32,879 nucleotides of DNA from an uncultured Eubacteriales bacterium (GCA_900316115.1 ONBN01000024.1:1-32879); one strand, 5' to 3'; positions 1 to 9,900 are shown, counted from the stretch's first letter. Notes: generated from the sequence alone by a model not told the origin. Program-made: numbers and translations.

Positions 1-30
1 TTTTAATCATTACGGAAGATGATTTGAGTC

Positions 31-55
31 AAAAAATGCCCTGCATTCACAGGGC
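31..55 (-). terminator. Rho-independent terminator downstream of truA
   Basis: Read on the minus strand, a 6-bp GC-rich stem (GCCCTG / CAGGGC, plus positions 50-55 and 38-43) with a 6-nt loop is followed by ATTTTTT. It lies about 95 nt after the truA stop and would end the tig-to-truA transcript or attenuate whatever gene lies beyond the left edge. Confidence 0.8.
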
Positions 56-108
56 AAATCTTTTGATTATTTCGGGACATTTTCATTTTTGCTTGACACT
101 ACTTTTTC

Positions 109-146
109 GCCCTGTAATCACAAAATTATGCATAAAATTTACAGGG
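109..146. repeat. Inverted repeat between truA and the terminator
   Basis: The arms CCCTGTAA (110-117) and TTACAGGG (139-146) are perfectly complementary and enclose a second palindrome, TTATGCATAA (126-135). On the minus-strand transcript the 3' arm (ACAGGGC) could also pair with the 5' arm of the terminator at 31-55 (GCCCUGU), so the two hairpins could be mutually exclusive. The function is unproven. Confidence 0.5.
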
Positions 147-150
147 AAAA

Positions 151-891
151 TCAGTCAAAAAACTGTATGCTCATAAGGGTCAGACCTTTTGCCGGTGCTG
201 TAGGGCCAGCTGCCTCCCTGTCACAGGCATCCAGGATATCCTTGATCTTTTCCGGCGGATACTGTCCATTACCGATCTGGATCAATGTCCCGGAAATGAT
301 CCTTACCATATTATAAAGAAATCCGGTCCCTGTGACCTGGATCGTCACCATATCCCCGTCGCGCCATACATCCATTCCAGTAATGGTACGGATGGTGGTC
401 TTTACCTGAGCCTTTGCCCCACAGAAGCTGGCAAAATCATGACGTCCAATGAGAAAAGATGTAGCTTCCCTCATCTTATCTACATCCAGCTTATAGTGGT
501 AAAAATAAGAATACAGCCGCTCTGTAGGTACAGGAAACTTCCTGTTAAGGATCCTGTACTGATAGGTCTTTTCACTGTCACAATATCTGGGATGAAAATC
601 CGGATCCACTTCTTCAGACAGCTGAATGCGGATATCCTCCGGCAGCCGCTGATTCAACGCATAAGAAATCTTTTCCCCTGGGATCCGTGTCTCTGTATCA
701 AACACAGCCACATTTCCCATAGCATGCACTCCCGCATCTGTACGGCTTGCCCCGATCGTCTCGATCTGTTCTCCAAGAAGCTGGGACAGGGTTTCATTCA
801 AAACACTTTGAACTGTGATGCCATTTGGCTGCACCTGCCATCCACTGTAATTTGTTCCGTCGTAAGCTACTACAAGTCCGATTCTTTTCAT
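151..891 (-). CDS. truA: tRNA pseudouridine(38-40) synthase TruA
   Basis: This enzyme isomerises uridines 38-40 in the anticodon arm of tRNAs to pseudouridine in the cytoplasm. The protein is 246 aa, normal for TruA. It opens with the family's YDGTNYSGWQ segment (about residues 10-19) and has the catalytic aspartate in ASRTDAGVHA (Asp52). The C-terminal part carries the GTGFLYNMVR motif typical of the family. It starts 2 nt after the ecfT stop and is preceded by GGGGA, so it is probably co-translated with ecfT. In many Bacillota truA also follows the ECF transporter genes. It is the last gene of the long minus-strand run before a terminator. Confidence 0.97.
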   Translation of the reverse strand: MKRIGLVVAYDGTNYSGWQVQPNGITVQSVLNETLSQLLGEQIETIGASRTDAGVHAMGNVAVFDTETRIPGEKISYALNQRLPEDIRIQLSEEVDPDFHPRYCDSEKTYQYRILNRKFPVPTERLYSYFYHYKLDVDKMREATSFLIGRHDFASFCGAKAQVKTTIRTITGMDVWRDGDMVTIQVTGTGFLYNMVRIISGTLIQIGNGQYPPEKIKDILDACDREAAGPTAPAKGLTLMSIQFFD

Positions 892-893
892 AT

Positions 894-1697
894 TTATATC
901 CCCACTACACGAAACAGGATCGCAATTGCCAGATACACCACCAGGATCCCATACGCTGCATAATCTCTGCCAGCATATTGTAAAGGTTTCATCTGTGTTC
1001 TGTCATCTCCTCCATGATAGCACCGTGCTTCCATAGCCATTGCCAGATCATTGGCACGGCGGAAAGCAGAAATAAACAGCGGCACCAGAAGGGGAACCAT
1101 ATTCTTTGCTTTCTGTATCAGATTTCCATTTTCAAAATCTGCCCCTCTTGCGATCTGCGCTTTCATGATCTTATCTGTCTCCTCCAGCAAAATAGGGATA
1201 AAACGCAGTGCAATGGACATCATCATTGCGATCTCGTGAACAGGCACATGAACCTTATTCAAAGGACGAAGCTGGCGTTCCAGACCATCTGTCAGCTGAT
1301 TAGGGGTCGTGGTAAGGGTCATGATAGAAGAACCGATCACCAGGTAGATCAGACGTATAGCCATTCTCCCTGCAAGAACCAGGCCTTCTTTTGTTACCTT
1401 AAGAAATCCCCAGCGCCATAACACTTCCCCCGGAGTAAGGATAATGTTAAAAACAATGGTAAACAGCAAAAGCACGAAAATCGCTTTCAGGCCTTTAAAA
1501 ATAAATTTTACAGGTACCTTGGAGATCAGGATCACACTGCCAAGAAATAATGTGGCAACCAGGTATCCCCAGAATGTATGAAATACAAACACAGACACAA
1601 TAAACATCAGCGTGCCTAAAAGCTTGGTCCTTGGATCCAGCTTATGGATCAGGGAATCGGCAGGATAATACTGGCCAATGGTAATGTCTCTAATCAT
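894..1697 (-). CDS. ecfT: Energy-coupling factor transporter transmembrane protein EcfT
   Basis: EcfT is the membrane scaffold of group II ECF transporters. It couples the EcfA1/EcfA2 ATPases to interchangeable vitamin-binding S components. The 267-aa protein has four to five hydrophobic segments (about 28-65, 70-90, 110-130 and 240-262). It has a cytoplasmic region with conserved short motifs containing ARG (IARGAD near 183) and a second charged segment (MAMEARCYHGG) near 220, both characteristic coupling-helix signatures. Its start overlaps the ecfA2 stop by 8 bp, with GGAGGGAAGG just upstream. No S-component gene lies in the window, so the module probably serves S components encoded elsewhere. 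Confidence 0.95.
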   Translation of the reverse strand: MIRDITIGQYYPADSLIHKLDPRTKLLGTLMFIVSVFVFHTFWGYLVATLFLGSVILISKVPVKFIFKGLKAIFVLLLFTIVFNIILTPGEVLWRWGFLKVTKEGLVLAGRMAIRLIYLVIGSSIMTLTTTPNQLTDGLERQLRPLNKVHVPVHEIAMMMSIALRFIPILLEETDKIMKAQIARGADFENGNLIQKAKNMVPLLVPLFISAFRRANDLAMAMEARCYHGGDDRTQMKPLQYAGRDYAAYGILVVYLAIAILFRVVGI

Positions 1698-2556
1698 CTG
1701 CCTTTCCTCCCTTCTTCAGTGCTGTCAGGATACTTTCTTTGGCTTCTTCTACAGTGATGGCATTTACATCCACATCCAGCCCCTTTTCCTTCAGTGCATG
1801 CATAATGTAAGTGATCTGTGGTGCTGCCAGTCCCATCTTTTCCAGTTCCTGATAATGGGAAAATACTTTTCTTGGTGTATCATCAAACACGGCTTCTCCA
1901 TGGTTCATAACCACCAGCCGCTCCACATACTTTGCAATGTCTTCCATGCTGTGGGATACAAGGATAATCGTGATCCCACGCATCTTATGAAGAAGGGCGA
2001 TCTGATCCAGGATATCATCCCGGCCTTTTGGATCCAGTCCTGCAGTAGGCTCATCAAGGATCAGGATCTTGGGATTCATTGCCAGCACGCCTGCAATGGC
2101 AACTCTTTTCTTCTGTCCTCCGGAAAGCTCAAAAGGCGATTTACTGAAATTCTCTTCTTTAAAGCCAACATGGGCAAGAGCCTTTTTGGCCTCTTTCTCC
2201 GCATCCTCTCTGCTAAGTCCCTGATTCATAGGTCCAAAGCATACATCAGATAAAACATCACTTTCAAAAAGCTGGTGCTCCGGATACTGGAATACCAGTC
2301 CCACCTCGCTACGCAGCTTCCTGCGGTCATATTTTTCTTCCCAGATGTCCTCCCCATTATAAAGGATCGTACCAGAAGTAGGACGGATCAGAGCATTAAA
2401 ATGCTGGATCAAAGTGGACTTTCCGCTTCCTGTATGGCCGATGATCCCCATAAACTGTCCATCCGGGATCACAAGATTAATATCTTTTAATGCATGTATT
2501 TCATAGGCCGTTTCCGGACTGTACGTATAGGTAACATTCTTAAGTTCTATTGACAT
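1690..2556 (-). CDS. ecfA2: ECF transporter ATPase EcfA2
   Basis: This is the second ATPase of the energy-coupling factor module, forming a heterodimer with EcfA1 that hydrolyses ATP to drive vitamin or metal-cofactor uptake through EcfT. The 288-aa protein has a Walker A motif GHTGSGKST (about 40-48), a Q-loop FQYPEHQ, an ABC signature LSGGQKKR, a Walker B motif ending in [10 protein letters not shown], and the switch histidine in LVSHSMED. The Q-loop with PE(H/N)QLF is typical of the EcfA2 subgroup. Its start lies 10 bp inside the end of ecfA1, and its own end overlaps ecfT, consistent with tight translational coupling in stoichiometric amounts. Confidence 0.96.
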   Translation of the reverse strand: MSIELKNVTYTYSPETAYEIHALKDINLVIPDGQFMGIIGHTGSGKSTLIQHFNALIRPTSGTILYNGEDIWEEKYDRRKLRSEVGLVFQYPEHQLFESDVLSDVCFGPMNQGLSREDAEKEAKKALAHVGFKEENFSKSPFELSGGQKKRVAIAGVLAMNPKILILDEPTAGLDPKGRDDILDQIALLHKMRGITIILVSHSMEDIAKYVERLVVMNHGEAVFDDTPRKVFSHYQELEKMGLAAPQITYIMHALKEKGLDVDVNAITVEEAKESILTALKKGGKADD

Positions 2557-3392
2557 AATGCACTCACCAATTCCTCTGTTGTAAGTATTCCCTCCGGGAT
2601 ATCCACACCGGCCTCATGAAGCTCATGAGCCAGCAAAGTTACCTGAGGAACATCCAGTCTGTATTCTTTCAGTCTTTCTACCTGTGAAAAGATCTCTCTT
2701 GGAGTTCCCTGCATAACAACCTTACCGCTGTCCATTACATAAACCTTGTCCGCATGGATTACTTCTTCCATATAGTGAGTGATCAGGATCACTGTCACAT
2801 TTTCTTTTTTGTTAAGTTCGGAAACTGCTTCCAGAACCTCTTTCCTGCCGTTTGGATCCAGCATGGCTGTAGGCTCGTCCAGAACAATACACTGGGGACG
2901 CATAGCCATTACACCTGCAATGGCAACTCTCTGTTTCTGTCCTCCGGAAAGCTTGTTTGGAGAATGGTGGCGGTATGCTGTCATTCCTGTTTTTTTCAGA
3001 CTGTCATCCACACGTTTCCAGATATCCTCTGTAGGTACGCCCATATTTTCAGGTCCAAACCCTACGTCCTCCTCAACAACCGTTCCAATGATCTGATTGT
3101 CCGGATTCTGAAAAACCATTCCTGCCTTCTGACGGATCTTCCATAATTCCTGCTCCTTGGATGTATCCATATCATCCACCCAGATCGTCCCCTCCGATGG
3201 AAGGAGCAGTGCATTTAAATGCTTTGCCAGTGTGGATTTCCCGGAACCGTTATGTCCCAGGATCGCCACAAAGCTCCCGGCTTCAATGTCCAGGTTCACA
3301 TCATCGACAGCTCTCTGCGTTTCCTGCACATTGCCGTCTTCGTCATACTTGAAATAGTCAAATCCCAGCTTGAATGCCTTAATTATTCCCAT
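2547..3392 (-). CDS. ecfA1: ECF transporter ATPase EcfA1
   Basis: This is the first ATPase subunit of the energy-coupling factor module. The 281-aa protein carries a Walker A motif GHNGSGKST (about 46-54), a Q-loop [20 protein letters not shown] that is diagnostic of EcfA1, a signature LSGGQKQR and a Walker B motif ending [10 protein letters not shown]. The start is supported by AGGAGAAATAAT directly before the ATG and lies 1 nt after the engB stop. EcfA1, EcfA2 and EcfT overlap end to end, so they form one translation unit. It is distinguished from EcfA2 by the Q-loop and by gene order. Confidence 0.96.
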   Translation of the reverse strand: MGIIKAFKLGFDYFKYDEDGNVQETQRAVDDVNLDIEAGSFVAILGHNGSGKSTLAKHLNALLLPSEGTIWVDDMDTSKEQELWKIRQKAGMVFQNPDNQIIGTVVEEDVGFGPENMGVPTEDIWKRVDDSLKKTGMTAYRHHSPNKLSGGQKQRVAIAGVMAMRPQCIVLDEPTAMLDPNGRKEVLEAVSELNKKENVTVILITHYMEEVIHADKVYVMDSGKVVMQGTPREIFSQVERLKEYRLDVPQVTLLAHELHEAGVDIPEGILTTEELVSALCQ

Positions 3393-3393
3393 A

Positions 3394-4020
3394 TTATTTC
3401 TCCTGTAAGTTGGTCTGCTCAGTAACTGCCGGAACCTGTCCGGTCAATTCATCGATCAACGCCCAGATCTCTTCTCTTCCCTGCTTTGTCTCAGCGGAGA
3501 ACGGGATCACAATACTCCCAGGCCGGAGATTCAGCCCGGTTTTGATCGCCTTAAGATTTTTCTGTATCTGGCTGCGCTTTAATTTATCCATTTTAGTTGC
3601 AATGATGATAGGATTGTAGCCATTATGTACCACCCAGTCATACATCATCTTATCATTTGCAGAAGGATCATGCCTGATATCTACCAGCAGAAAAACTGCT
3701 TTCAAAACCTTTGAAGTATGAAGATATCTTTCGATCATCTTTCCCCATTTTTCCTTTTCAGACTGGGGAACCTTGGCATATCCATACCCTGGAAGATCCA
3801 CAAGATAAATGCTTTCATTTATATTGTAAAAATTTATAGTCTGGGTCTTTCCCGGCTGTGCACTTGTCCTTGCAAGAGCCTTTCGGTTCATCAGACTGTT
3901 GATCAGTGATGACTTTCCTACATTTGATTTTCCTGCAAATGCCACTTCCGGTCTTCCTGTATCCGGAAGCTTACTGGTGATTCCGCACACAATATCAAGT
4001 GAAACATTCTTAATTACCAT
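3394..4020 (-). CDS. engB: Ribosome biogenesis GTP-binding protein EngB/YsxC
   Basis: EngB is a TrmE-Era-type GTPase needed for late assembly of the 50S subunit, and is usually essential. Starting at the ATG at 4020 (preceded by AAAGGAG with an 8-nt spacer) the product is 208 aa. An upstream in-frame ATG at 4062 would add 14 residues but has no comparable ribosome site. The G1 motif is GKSNVGKSS (30-38), G3 is [11 protein letters not shown]4 is ATKMDK and G5 is PFSA. The switch I threonine lies in [10 protein letters not shown]. It sits between lon and ecfA1; lon-engB adjacency is common in Bacillota. Confidence 0.95.
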   Translation of the reverse strand: MVIKNVSLDIVCGITSKLPDTGRPEVAFAGKSNVGKSSLINSLMNRKALARTSAQPGKTQTINFYNINESIYLVDLPGYGYAKVPQSEKEKWGKMIERYLHTSKVLKAVFLLVDIRHDPSANDKMMYDWVVHNGYNPIIIATKMDKLKRSQIQKNLKAIKTGLNLRPGSIVIPFSAETKQGREEIWALIDELTGQVPAVTEQTNLQEK

Positions 4021-4067
4021 GTAATAATCTCCTTTACTGCCATGGAACCGCCTTTTATGCAAAGCCT

Positions 4068-6392
4068 TTATTTTTTCCTGGAAGAAAGGGCATGCTCCAG
4101 AACCTGTCCCATTGTTTCCACATAACAGATCTTCAGATCCTTTGTGATCTCTTTATCCATTTCCTGGATGTCCCTTTTGTTTTCCTTTGGAACCAGAACT
4201 TCTTTGATCCCGGCATACTTGGCTGCCAGAAGTTTTTCTTTCAGGCCGCCGATGGGAAGGACTCTTCCCCGCAGAGTGATCTCTCCTGTCATAGCTACTT
4301 CTGCACGTACAGGAACCTGGATCACAGCTGACAAAATAGCCGTTGCCATAGTGATACCGGCTGACGGTCCGTCCTTTGGAACTGCCCCCTCCGGTATATG
4401 TACATGAATGTCGTTTTCCCTGAAAAATTCAGGAAGGATCCCGTATTTCCCGGCTACGGAGCGGATATAACTGATGCCTGCCTGGGCAGACTCTTTCATC
4501 ACATCTCCCAGCTGTCCGGTAAGAAGAAGTTCTCCTTTTCCTGGCATTACATTTACCTCGATCTGCAGGGTATCACCGCCAACCTGGGTCCATGCCAGTC
4601 CACGTGCAATACCGATCTCATCTTTTTTGTTTGCCATCAGGTAATCGTATCTCTCTTTTCCAAGATACTCAGAAAGGTTCTTTCCGGTTACATGAACCTT
4701 GTCCTTTCCCTGCTCCATAATGGCTCTGGCAGTCTTTCTGCAGATCCTTCCGATGCACCGCTCCAGAGAACGTACACCTGCTTCTTTTGTATAATTATTG
4801 ATCATCTTGCGGACAGCGCCCCCCTGTATGGTCAGCATGTCCTTACTGATGCCATTGATCTCCATCTGCTTTGGGATCAGATGTTCTTTTGCAATATGCT
4901 CTTTTTCATTTTCTGTATAACCGGAAATCTCCAGGATCTCCATACGGTCAAGAAGCGGCCTTGGGATCCCCTGCAGATCATTGGCGGTTGCAATAAACAG
5001 AACCTCTGAAAGATCCTGTGGGATCTCTACGTAATGGTCATTAAATCTGCTGTTCTGCTCTGGATCAAGCACCTCCAGAAGAGCTGAAGATGTATCTCCC
5101 TTGTAATCACTGCTGGTCTTGTCGATCTCATCCAGCAGGATCAGCGGATTGCTTACACCTGCCTGTACAAGAGCTGCTGTCACCTTTCCCGGCATTGCCC
5201 CAACATAAGTCTTCCTGTGTCCACGGATCTCGGCTTCGTCACGGACACCGCCCAGACAGATCCGCACATATTTCTTGTTCAGTGCCTCTGCTACAGACCT
5301 GGCAATGGAAGTTTTTCCTGTTCCAGGAGGTCCTACCAGGCACAGGATCGGGCTTTTCCCTTTATGGGTCAGGCTTCTTACAGAAAGAAACTCCATGATC
5401 CTTTCTTTTACTTCTTTAAGGCCATAATGTCCTTTCTGCAAGATCTTCCATGCCTTTTCAAGATCCTCTGAATCCTGGGAACGCTTATCCCATGGCAGTG
5501 AAAGCAGTGTCTCTATATAGCTGCGCTCAACTGTGCTTTCTGCACTGTTTCCATTAATGCTTTTAAAGCGGTCAATCTCTTTATTGATCTTATCCTTTAC
5601 TTCTTTTGATGCCTGCAGTTCTTTTACTCTTTTCCTGTATTCTTCTGCATCATCCAGGATATTATTCTCACCCAGTTCCTCCCGGATCACTTTTAACTGC
5701 TCCCTGAGGATATACTCTCTCTGGTTCTTGTCTACCCTGGCTTTCAGCTTCTGCTGAAGCTCCTTGGTAATATTCAGCAGATCGATCTCATTTGTAAGAA
5801 GTGCACCAAGCACTTCGTACTGTTCTTCCATACCTGCTGCTTCCAGGAAACGCTGCCTGTTCTGATAGGTAAGAGGCAGGTTTACAGAAACCTGCTGGAT
5901 CAGTTCTTCCACATCCTGGATATCCAGGATGCGTACTGCCATCTCTTTACTGATCTTCCCGCTGTCCTGGCAGTATTGCTGGAAAAGGTCATGAATGCTG
6001 CGATGCATGGCAGCCTTTACCGGCACCTGCAGTTCTTCTTCCTCAGGCTGGATCAGGGAAATCTCCGCCTTAAGATAAGGATCTTCCTGATCCAGAGCCA
6101 GTAAATCTGCTCTTTGGGTTCCTTCTACCAGAACCCTTAAAAGATTCTGGGGAAGCTTCACTACCTGTTTTACATAGGCGATCGTTCCGGTCTGATATAA
6201 ATCCCGGATCTCTGGTGTTTCCTGCTGGGAATTTCTCTGTGTCACCAGGAAAATCTTCTGGTCCTGGACCATTGCCGCCTCAATTGCCTTTATGGAACGC
6301 TTACGGCTCACATCAAAATGGACAACCATCCCAGGAAGGATGGTGGTTCCCCTAAGAGCAATGGCAGGCATTATAATGACTGGTTCACTCAT
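4068..6392 (-). CDS. lon: ATP-dependent Lon protease
   Basis: Lon is a cytosolic hexameric AAA+ serine protease that degrades misfolded and regulatory proteins. The 774-aa protein has the usual layout. An N-terminal substrate-binding domain (about 1-200) is followed by a coiled-coil linker, then the AAA+ module with Walker A GPPGTGKT (354-361) and Walker B ILLDEID. The protease domain has the catalytic serine in DGPSAGIT (Ser677) and the lysine in GGLKEKLLAA (Lys720), spaced 43 residues apart as in other Lon proteins. No membrane anchor is seen, so this is LonA rather than LonB. It starts 18 nt after the clpX stop with GAAGGGA upstream, and is probably co-transcribed with clpX and engB. Confidence 0.97.
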   Translation of the reverse strand: MSEPVIIMPAIALRGTTILPGMVVHFDVSRKRSIKAIEAAMVQDQKIFLVTQRNSQQETPEIRDLYQTGTIAYVKQVVKLPQNLLRVLVEGTQRADLLALDQEDPYLKAEISLIQPEEEELQVPVKAAMHRSIHDLFQQYCQDSGKISKEMAVRILDIQDVEELIQQVSVNLPLTYQNRQRFLEAAGMEEQYEVLGALLTNEIDLLNITKELQQKLKARVDKNQREYILREQLKVIREELGENNILDDAEEYRKRVKELQASKEVKDKINKEIDRFKSINGNSAESTVERSYIETLLSLPWDKRSQDSEDLEKAWKILQKGHYGLKEVKERIMEFLSVRSLTHKGKSPILCLVGPPGTGKTSIARSVAEALNKKYVRICLGGVRDEAEIRGHRKTYVGAMPGKVTAALVQAGVSNPLILLDEIDKTSSDYKGDTSSALLEVLDPEQNSRFNDHYVEIPQDLSEVLFIATANDLQGIPRPLLDRMEILEISGYTENEKEHIAKEHLIPKQMEINGISKDMLTIQGGAVRKMINNYTKEAGVRSLERCIGRICRKTARAIMEQGKDKVHVTGKNLSEYLGKERYDYLMANKKDEIGIARGLAWTQVGGDTLQIEVNVMPGKGELLLTGQLGDVMKESAQAGISYIRSVAGKYGILPEFFRENDIHVHIPEGAVPKDGPSAGITMATAILSAVIQVPVRAEVAMTGEITLRGRVLPIGGLKEKLLAAKYAGIKEVLVPKENKRDIQEMDKEITKDLKICYVETMGQVLEHALSSRKK

Positions 6393-6410
6393 CTGCTGTC
6401 TGTCCCTTCA

Positions 6411-7715
6411 TCAGGCTGTTTCCGGTGTTCCGCTTTTCTTGATCCTTGGATTTTTACGGCCTGCCGGATGTGCCGGTGCTTCTCCCCGGACAATCTCCGG
6501 TTTGCCGGTTCCCTCTACAACCTCTTTTGTAATAATACATTTACGGATGGTATCGTCTGAAGGAGCCTGATACATCAGATCCATCAGTGTACTCTCCATA
6601 ATGGCACGCAGACCTCTTGCGCCTGTCCTGCGCTCCATAGATCTTCTTGCCATCATCTCCAGTGCTTCCTCCTTGAAATCAAGTTCCACGCCATCTAATT
6701 CAAATAATTTATGGTACTGCTTTGTCAGTGAGTTCTTAGGCTCACGGAGAATACGGATCAAAGCCTTCTCATCCAGGCTGTCCAGGGTAACAACTACCGG
6801 CAGACGTCCTACAAACTCCGGGATCAGACCATATTTGATCAGATCCTCAGGCATAACCTCTTTCAGTACCTCACCTACATTACGTTCTTCTTTGGATGCC
6901 ACTTCTGCACCAAAACCAATGGCTTTGGTATCCTGTCTGGACTCAATGATCTTCTCCAAACCGTCAAATGCACCACCGCAGATGAAAAGGATATTGGTAG
7001 TATCGATCTGCAGGAACTCCTGATGAGGATGCTTTCTTCCACCCTGCGGTGGAACACTTGCCACTGTACCCTCCAGGATCTTCAAAAGGGCCTGCTGTAC
7101 ACCCTCGCCTGAAACATCTCTGGTAATGGAAACATTCTCGGATTTCCTTGTGATCTTGTCGATCTCATCAATATAAATAATACCGTACTGAGCGCGCTCA
7201 ATATCATAATCTGCTGCCTGGATGATCTTAAGAAGGATATTCTCCACATCCTCACCTACGTATCCGGCTTCTGTAAGAGTTGTGGCATCAGCAATGGCAA
7301 AAGGTACATTTAAAAGCCGTGCCAGTGTCTGTGCCAGAAGTGTCTTACCGGATCCTGTAGGACCAAGCATAAGAATATTACTCTTCTGCAGCTCCACATC
7401 CAGATTCCTGGATGCAGTCACCCTCTTATAATGGTTATATACCGCCACGGAAAGAACCTTTTTCGCTTCATCCTGTCCGATCACATAATCATCCAGGATC
7501 GCATGGATCTCCTCCGGTTTAAGCAGATTGATCTCAGATCCCAGTTCTTCCTGGTCGTATCCTCCAAATTCCTCCTCCATGATTTCTGCACAGATACCTA
7601 CACATTCATCACAGATATATGCGCCGTCAGGCCCTGCGATCAGCTTCTTTACCTGATCCTCAGTTTTGCGGCAAAAGGAACATCTTATTTTTCCCTCTCT
7701 TATCTTCTCTGCCAT
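6411..7715 (-). CDS. clpX: ClpXP protease ATPase subunit ClpX
   Basis: ClpX is an AAA+ unfoldase that recognises tagged substrates and threads them into ClpP. The 434-aa protein begins with the zinc-binding domain, cysteines CxxC at 12/15 and 35/38. It carries Walker A GPTGSGKT (118-125) and Walker [10 protein letters not shown], and has sensor and pore regions of normal layout. An IGFG tetrapeptide around residue 270 (AIGFGAEV) is the IGF-type loop that docks on ClpP. The best ribosome site (AAAGGA) is about 14 nt before the start, rather far, and no better in-frame start is visible. It lies between clpP and lon. Confidence 0.97.
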   Translation of the reverse strand: MAEKIREGKIRCSFCRKTEDQVKKLIAGPDGAYICDECVGICAEIMEEEFGGYDQEELGSEINLLKPEEIHAILDDYVIGQDEAKKVLSVAVYNHYKRVTASRNLDVELQKSNILMLGPTGSGKTLLAQTLARLLNVPFAIADATTLTEAGYVGEDVENILLKIIQAADYDIERAQYGIIYIDEIDKITRKSENVSITRDVSGEGVQQALLKILEGTVASVPPQGGRKHPHQEFLQIDTTNILFICGGAFDGLEKIIESRQDTKAIGFGAEVASKEERNVGEVLKEVMPEDLIKYGLIPEFVGRLPVVVTLDSLDEKALIRILREPKNSLTKQYHKLFELDGVELDFKEEALEMMARRSMERRTGARGLRAIMESTLMDLMYQAPSDDTIRKCIITKEVVEGTGKPEIVRGEAPAHPAGRKNPRIKKSGTPETA

Positions 7716-7769
7716 GGATCAATTACATTTCCTTTCTATTTACATGTCCGTTTCCTTTTTAAGCAAGAT

Positions 7770-7794
7770 AAGACTCCTGATGTTCAGGAGTCTT
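7770..7794. terminator. 11-bp hairpin in the clpP-clpX gap
   Basis: AAGACTCCTGA and TCAGGAGTCTT form a perfect 11-bp stem with a 3-nt loop, placed between the clpP stop (7853) and the clpX start (7715). On the minus strand it is followed by ATCTTGCTT, a poor T-tract; on the plus strand it is followed by TTCTTA. It could be a leaky terminator or an RNA processing or stability element that separates clpP from clpX expression. Confidence 0.55.
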
Positions 7795-7852
7795 TTCTTA
7801 ATCATTACATACAAAAGAAAGCTCCTTTTTGAGTTCTCTTTTGTTTATGCTG

Positions 7853-8434
7853 TTACTTGTGCATGACAACACCATCGATCAGGCCATAAGCTTTCGCCTC
7901 TTCTGCAGACATATAATTATCTCTGTCAGTGTCCTTCTCTACAACCTCCAGTGGCTGTCCGGTATTGGCAGCAAGAATCTCATTCAAGGTTCTCTTTGTT
8001 TTTGCGATATGATCAGCTACGATCTGGATCTCTGTAGCCTGTCCCTGGGCACCGCCTGAAGGCTGGTGGATCATGATCGTTGAGTTTGGAAGGGCAAATC
8101 TCTTGCCTTTCGTACCTCCGGCCAGAAGAAATGCTCCCATGCTGGCAGCCATTCCAAGACATATTGTAGATACATCACATTTGATATACTGCATTGTATC
8201 ATAAATAGCCATACCGGCTGTCACGGAACCTCCCGGGCTGTTAATATAAAGCTGAATATCCTTTCCAGGGTCTTCTGCTTCCAGGAAAAGCAGCTCAGCC
8301 ACTACAAGGCTTGCGCTTACATCATTCACTTCTTCTCCCAGGAAAATGATCCTGTCTTTTAAAAGTCTTGAATAAATATCGTAACTTCTTTCCCCTCTGC
8401 TTGTCTGTTCAATGACATATGGCACTAAACTCAT
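7853..8434 (-). CDS. clpP: ATP-dependent Clp protease proteolytic subunit ClpP
   Basis: ClpP is the tetradecameric serine peptidase chamber that partners with ClpX (and ClpC where present). The 193-aa protein is standard length for Bacillota ClpP and has little or no propeptide. The catalytic triad is visible: Ser98 in GMAASMGAF, His123 in MIHQPSGG and Asp172 in [10 protein letters not shown]. The glycine-rich stretch SPGGSVTAG forms the oxyanion region. The start has AGAGGAAATT directly upstream. It lies 77 nt after trigger factor, so both may be made from the promoter upstream of tig. No CtsR heptad repeats were recognised upstream. Confidence 0.98.
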   Translation of the reverse strand: MSLVPYVIEQTSRGERSYDIYSRLLKDRIIFLGEEVNDVSASLVVAELLFLEAEDPGKDIQLYINSPGGSVTAGMAIYDTMQYIKCDVSTICLGMAASMGAFLLAGGTKGKRFALPNSTIMIHQPSGGAQGQATEIQIVADHIAKTKRTLNEILAANTGQPLEVVEKDTDRDNYMSAEEAKAYGLIDGVVMHK

Positions 8435-8511
8435 AATTTCCTCTTTTCTATTCTCTGATCAGGTGTACCTGTCCAGCACACCCACAGTTACTTCTTACTG
8501 AAAAGTTATAA

Positions 8512-9798
8512 TTAAGCTTCTTTTGCAGCATCAACTAACAGAGTAACTGCTTTCTGTACTGCCAGGTCTTCTTTCATCTGTTTAAGACCCTGCTCACCAA
8601 GAAGCTCTCTGACTTTGTCAGCTTCCATCTTATACATCTCAGCCATCTTGCCGATCTCTTCATTGATCTCGTCCTCAGATGCCTCGATCTTCTCTGCCTC
8701 AACAACTTTCTCAAGAACCAGTCTTGTCTGGATTCTCTTAAGAGCCTGTGGCTTCATATCTTCCATCATCTTGTCCATGCTCTGGCCTGTGAACTGGAAG
8801 TACTGCTCCATGGAAAGACCCTGGGACTGCATTCTTCTTCCGAAGTCATCCATCATCTGACGGCACTGTGTATCGATCATTGCTTCCGGAATATCCATCT
8901 GTGCATTCTCGATCACTTTATCGATCACTGCGTTCTCTTTTGCAGTTTTTGCTTCTGATTCTTTTTTCTCTGTCAGCTCTTTCTTAACATTCTCTTTGTA
9001 CTCAGCAAGAGTATCGAACTCGGAAACATCCTTTGCAAAATCATCATCCAGCTCTGGAAGCTCTTTTGCTTCGATCTTCTTAACATCACACTGGAATACA
9101 GCTTCTTTGCCAGCAAGATCTTTTGCCTGATATTCCTCTGGAAATGTAACCTTAACTTCTACATGATCACCTGTATTTGCACCGATCAGCTGATCCTCAA
9201 ATCCAGGGATGAATGTATTGGAACCGATAGTCAGCGGATAATCGCTGCCCTTGCCGCCTTCAAATGCAACACCGTCTGTGAATCCTTCAAAGTCGATAGT
9301 AACAATATCGTCCTTCTGTGCAGCACGATCCTCTACAGTAATTGTTCTGGAGTTCTTCTCCTGCTCTTTCATAACTTCAGCATCAATCTCTTCGTCTGTT
9401 ACGCTGATCTCAGTCTTCGGAACTTCCAGTCCTTTATACTCACCAAGAGTAACCTCTGGTTTAACAGCTACTTCTGCAGTAAAGATAAAATCTTTTCCTG
9501 GCTCCATCTGTACAACGTCGATCTTAGGCTGGGAAACGATCTCAAGATCACACTCCTCAACTGCTTTGCCATAATGCTCCGGTAACAGTGCATTTACAGC
9601 GTCCTCAAGGAATACTCCCTTTCCGTACATCTTCTCGATCATCTTTCTTGGAGCTTTTCCTTTACGGAATCCAGGAATGGAAATTCTGTTTTTCGCTTTT
9701 TTGTAAGCACCTTCCATTGCCTTGTCTAAATCCTCAGCAGAAACTTCAATAGTAAGCTTCGCCATGTTTTTTTCCATTTTCTCAACCTGTAAACTCAT
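8512..9798 (-). CDS. tig: Trigger factor (ribosome-associated chaperone/PPIase)
   Basis: Trigger factor binds at the ribosomal exit tunnel and helps nascent chains fold. The 428-aa protein has an N-terminal ribosome-binding domain with the GFRKGKAPR signature (about 43-51). A central FKBP-type peptidyl-prolyl isomerase domain (about 150-245, with DIVTIDFEGFTDG) follows, and then a helical C-terminal chaperone domain rich in Glu and Lys. It is preceded by AAGGAGG at ideal spacing. It is the first gene of the minus-strand proteostasis cluster, followed by clpP, clpX and lon, an order widely conserved in Clostridia. Confidence 0.97.
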   Translation of the reverse strand: MSLQVEKMEKNMAKLTIEVSAEDLDKAMEGAYKKAKNRISIPGFRKGKAPRKMIEKMYGKGVFLEDAVNALLPEHYGKAVEECDLEIVSQPKIDVVQMEPGKDFIFTAEVAVKPEVTLGEYKGLEVPKTEISVTDEEIDAEVMKEQEKNSRTITVEDRAAQKDDIVTIDFEGFTDGVAFEGGKGSDYPLTIGSNTFIPGFEDQLIGANTGDHVEVKVTFPEEYQAKDLAGKEAVFQCDVKKIEAKELPELDDDFAKDVSEFDTLAEYKENVKKELTEKKESEAKTAKENAVIDKVIENAQMDIPEAMIDTQCRQMMDDFGRRMQSQGLSMEQYFQFTGQSMDKMMEDMKPQALKRIQTRLVLEKVVEAEKIEASEDEINEEIGKMAEMYKMEADKVRELLGEQGLKQMKEDLAVQKAVTLLVDAAKEA

Positions 9799-9900
9799 TT
9801 TCGTGTTCCTCCTTAAAATTCAGGTAAAATAATTCCTTGCCATCCGGTCTGTCAAATATCCATGCAGGCAGTCACTGTCTCAGACTTCTGGCATTTAATT

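Noticed and set aside
93-121. TTGACA on the plus strand as a promoter
   Set aside because: No convincing -10 follows, and it would only drive antisense RNA into truA.
439-963. Plus-strand open frame of 174 codons opposite truA
   Set aside because: It is fully antisense to truA and ecfT, has no ribosome site and an implausible protein composition.
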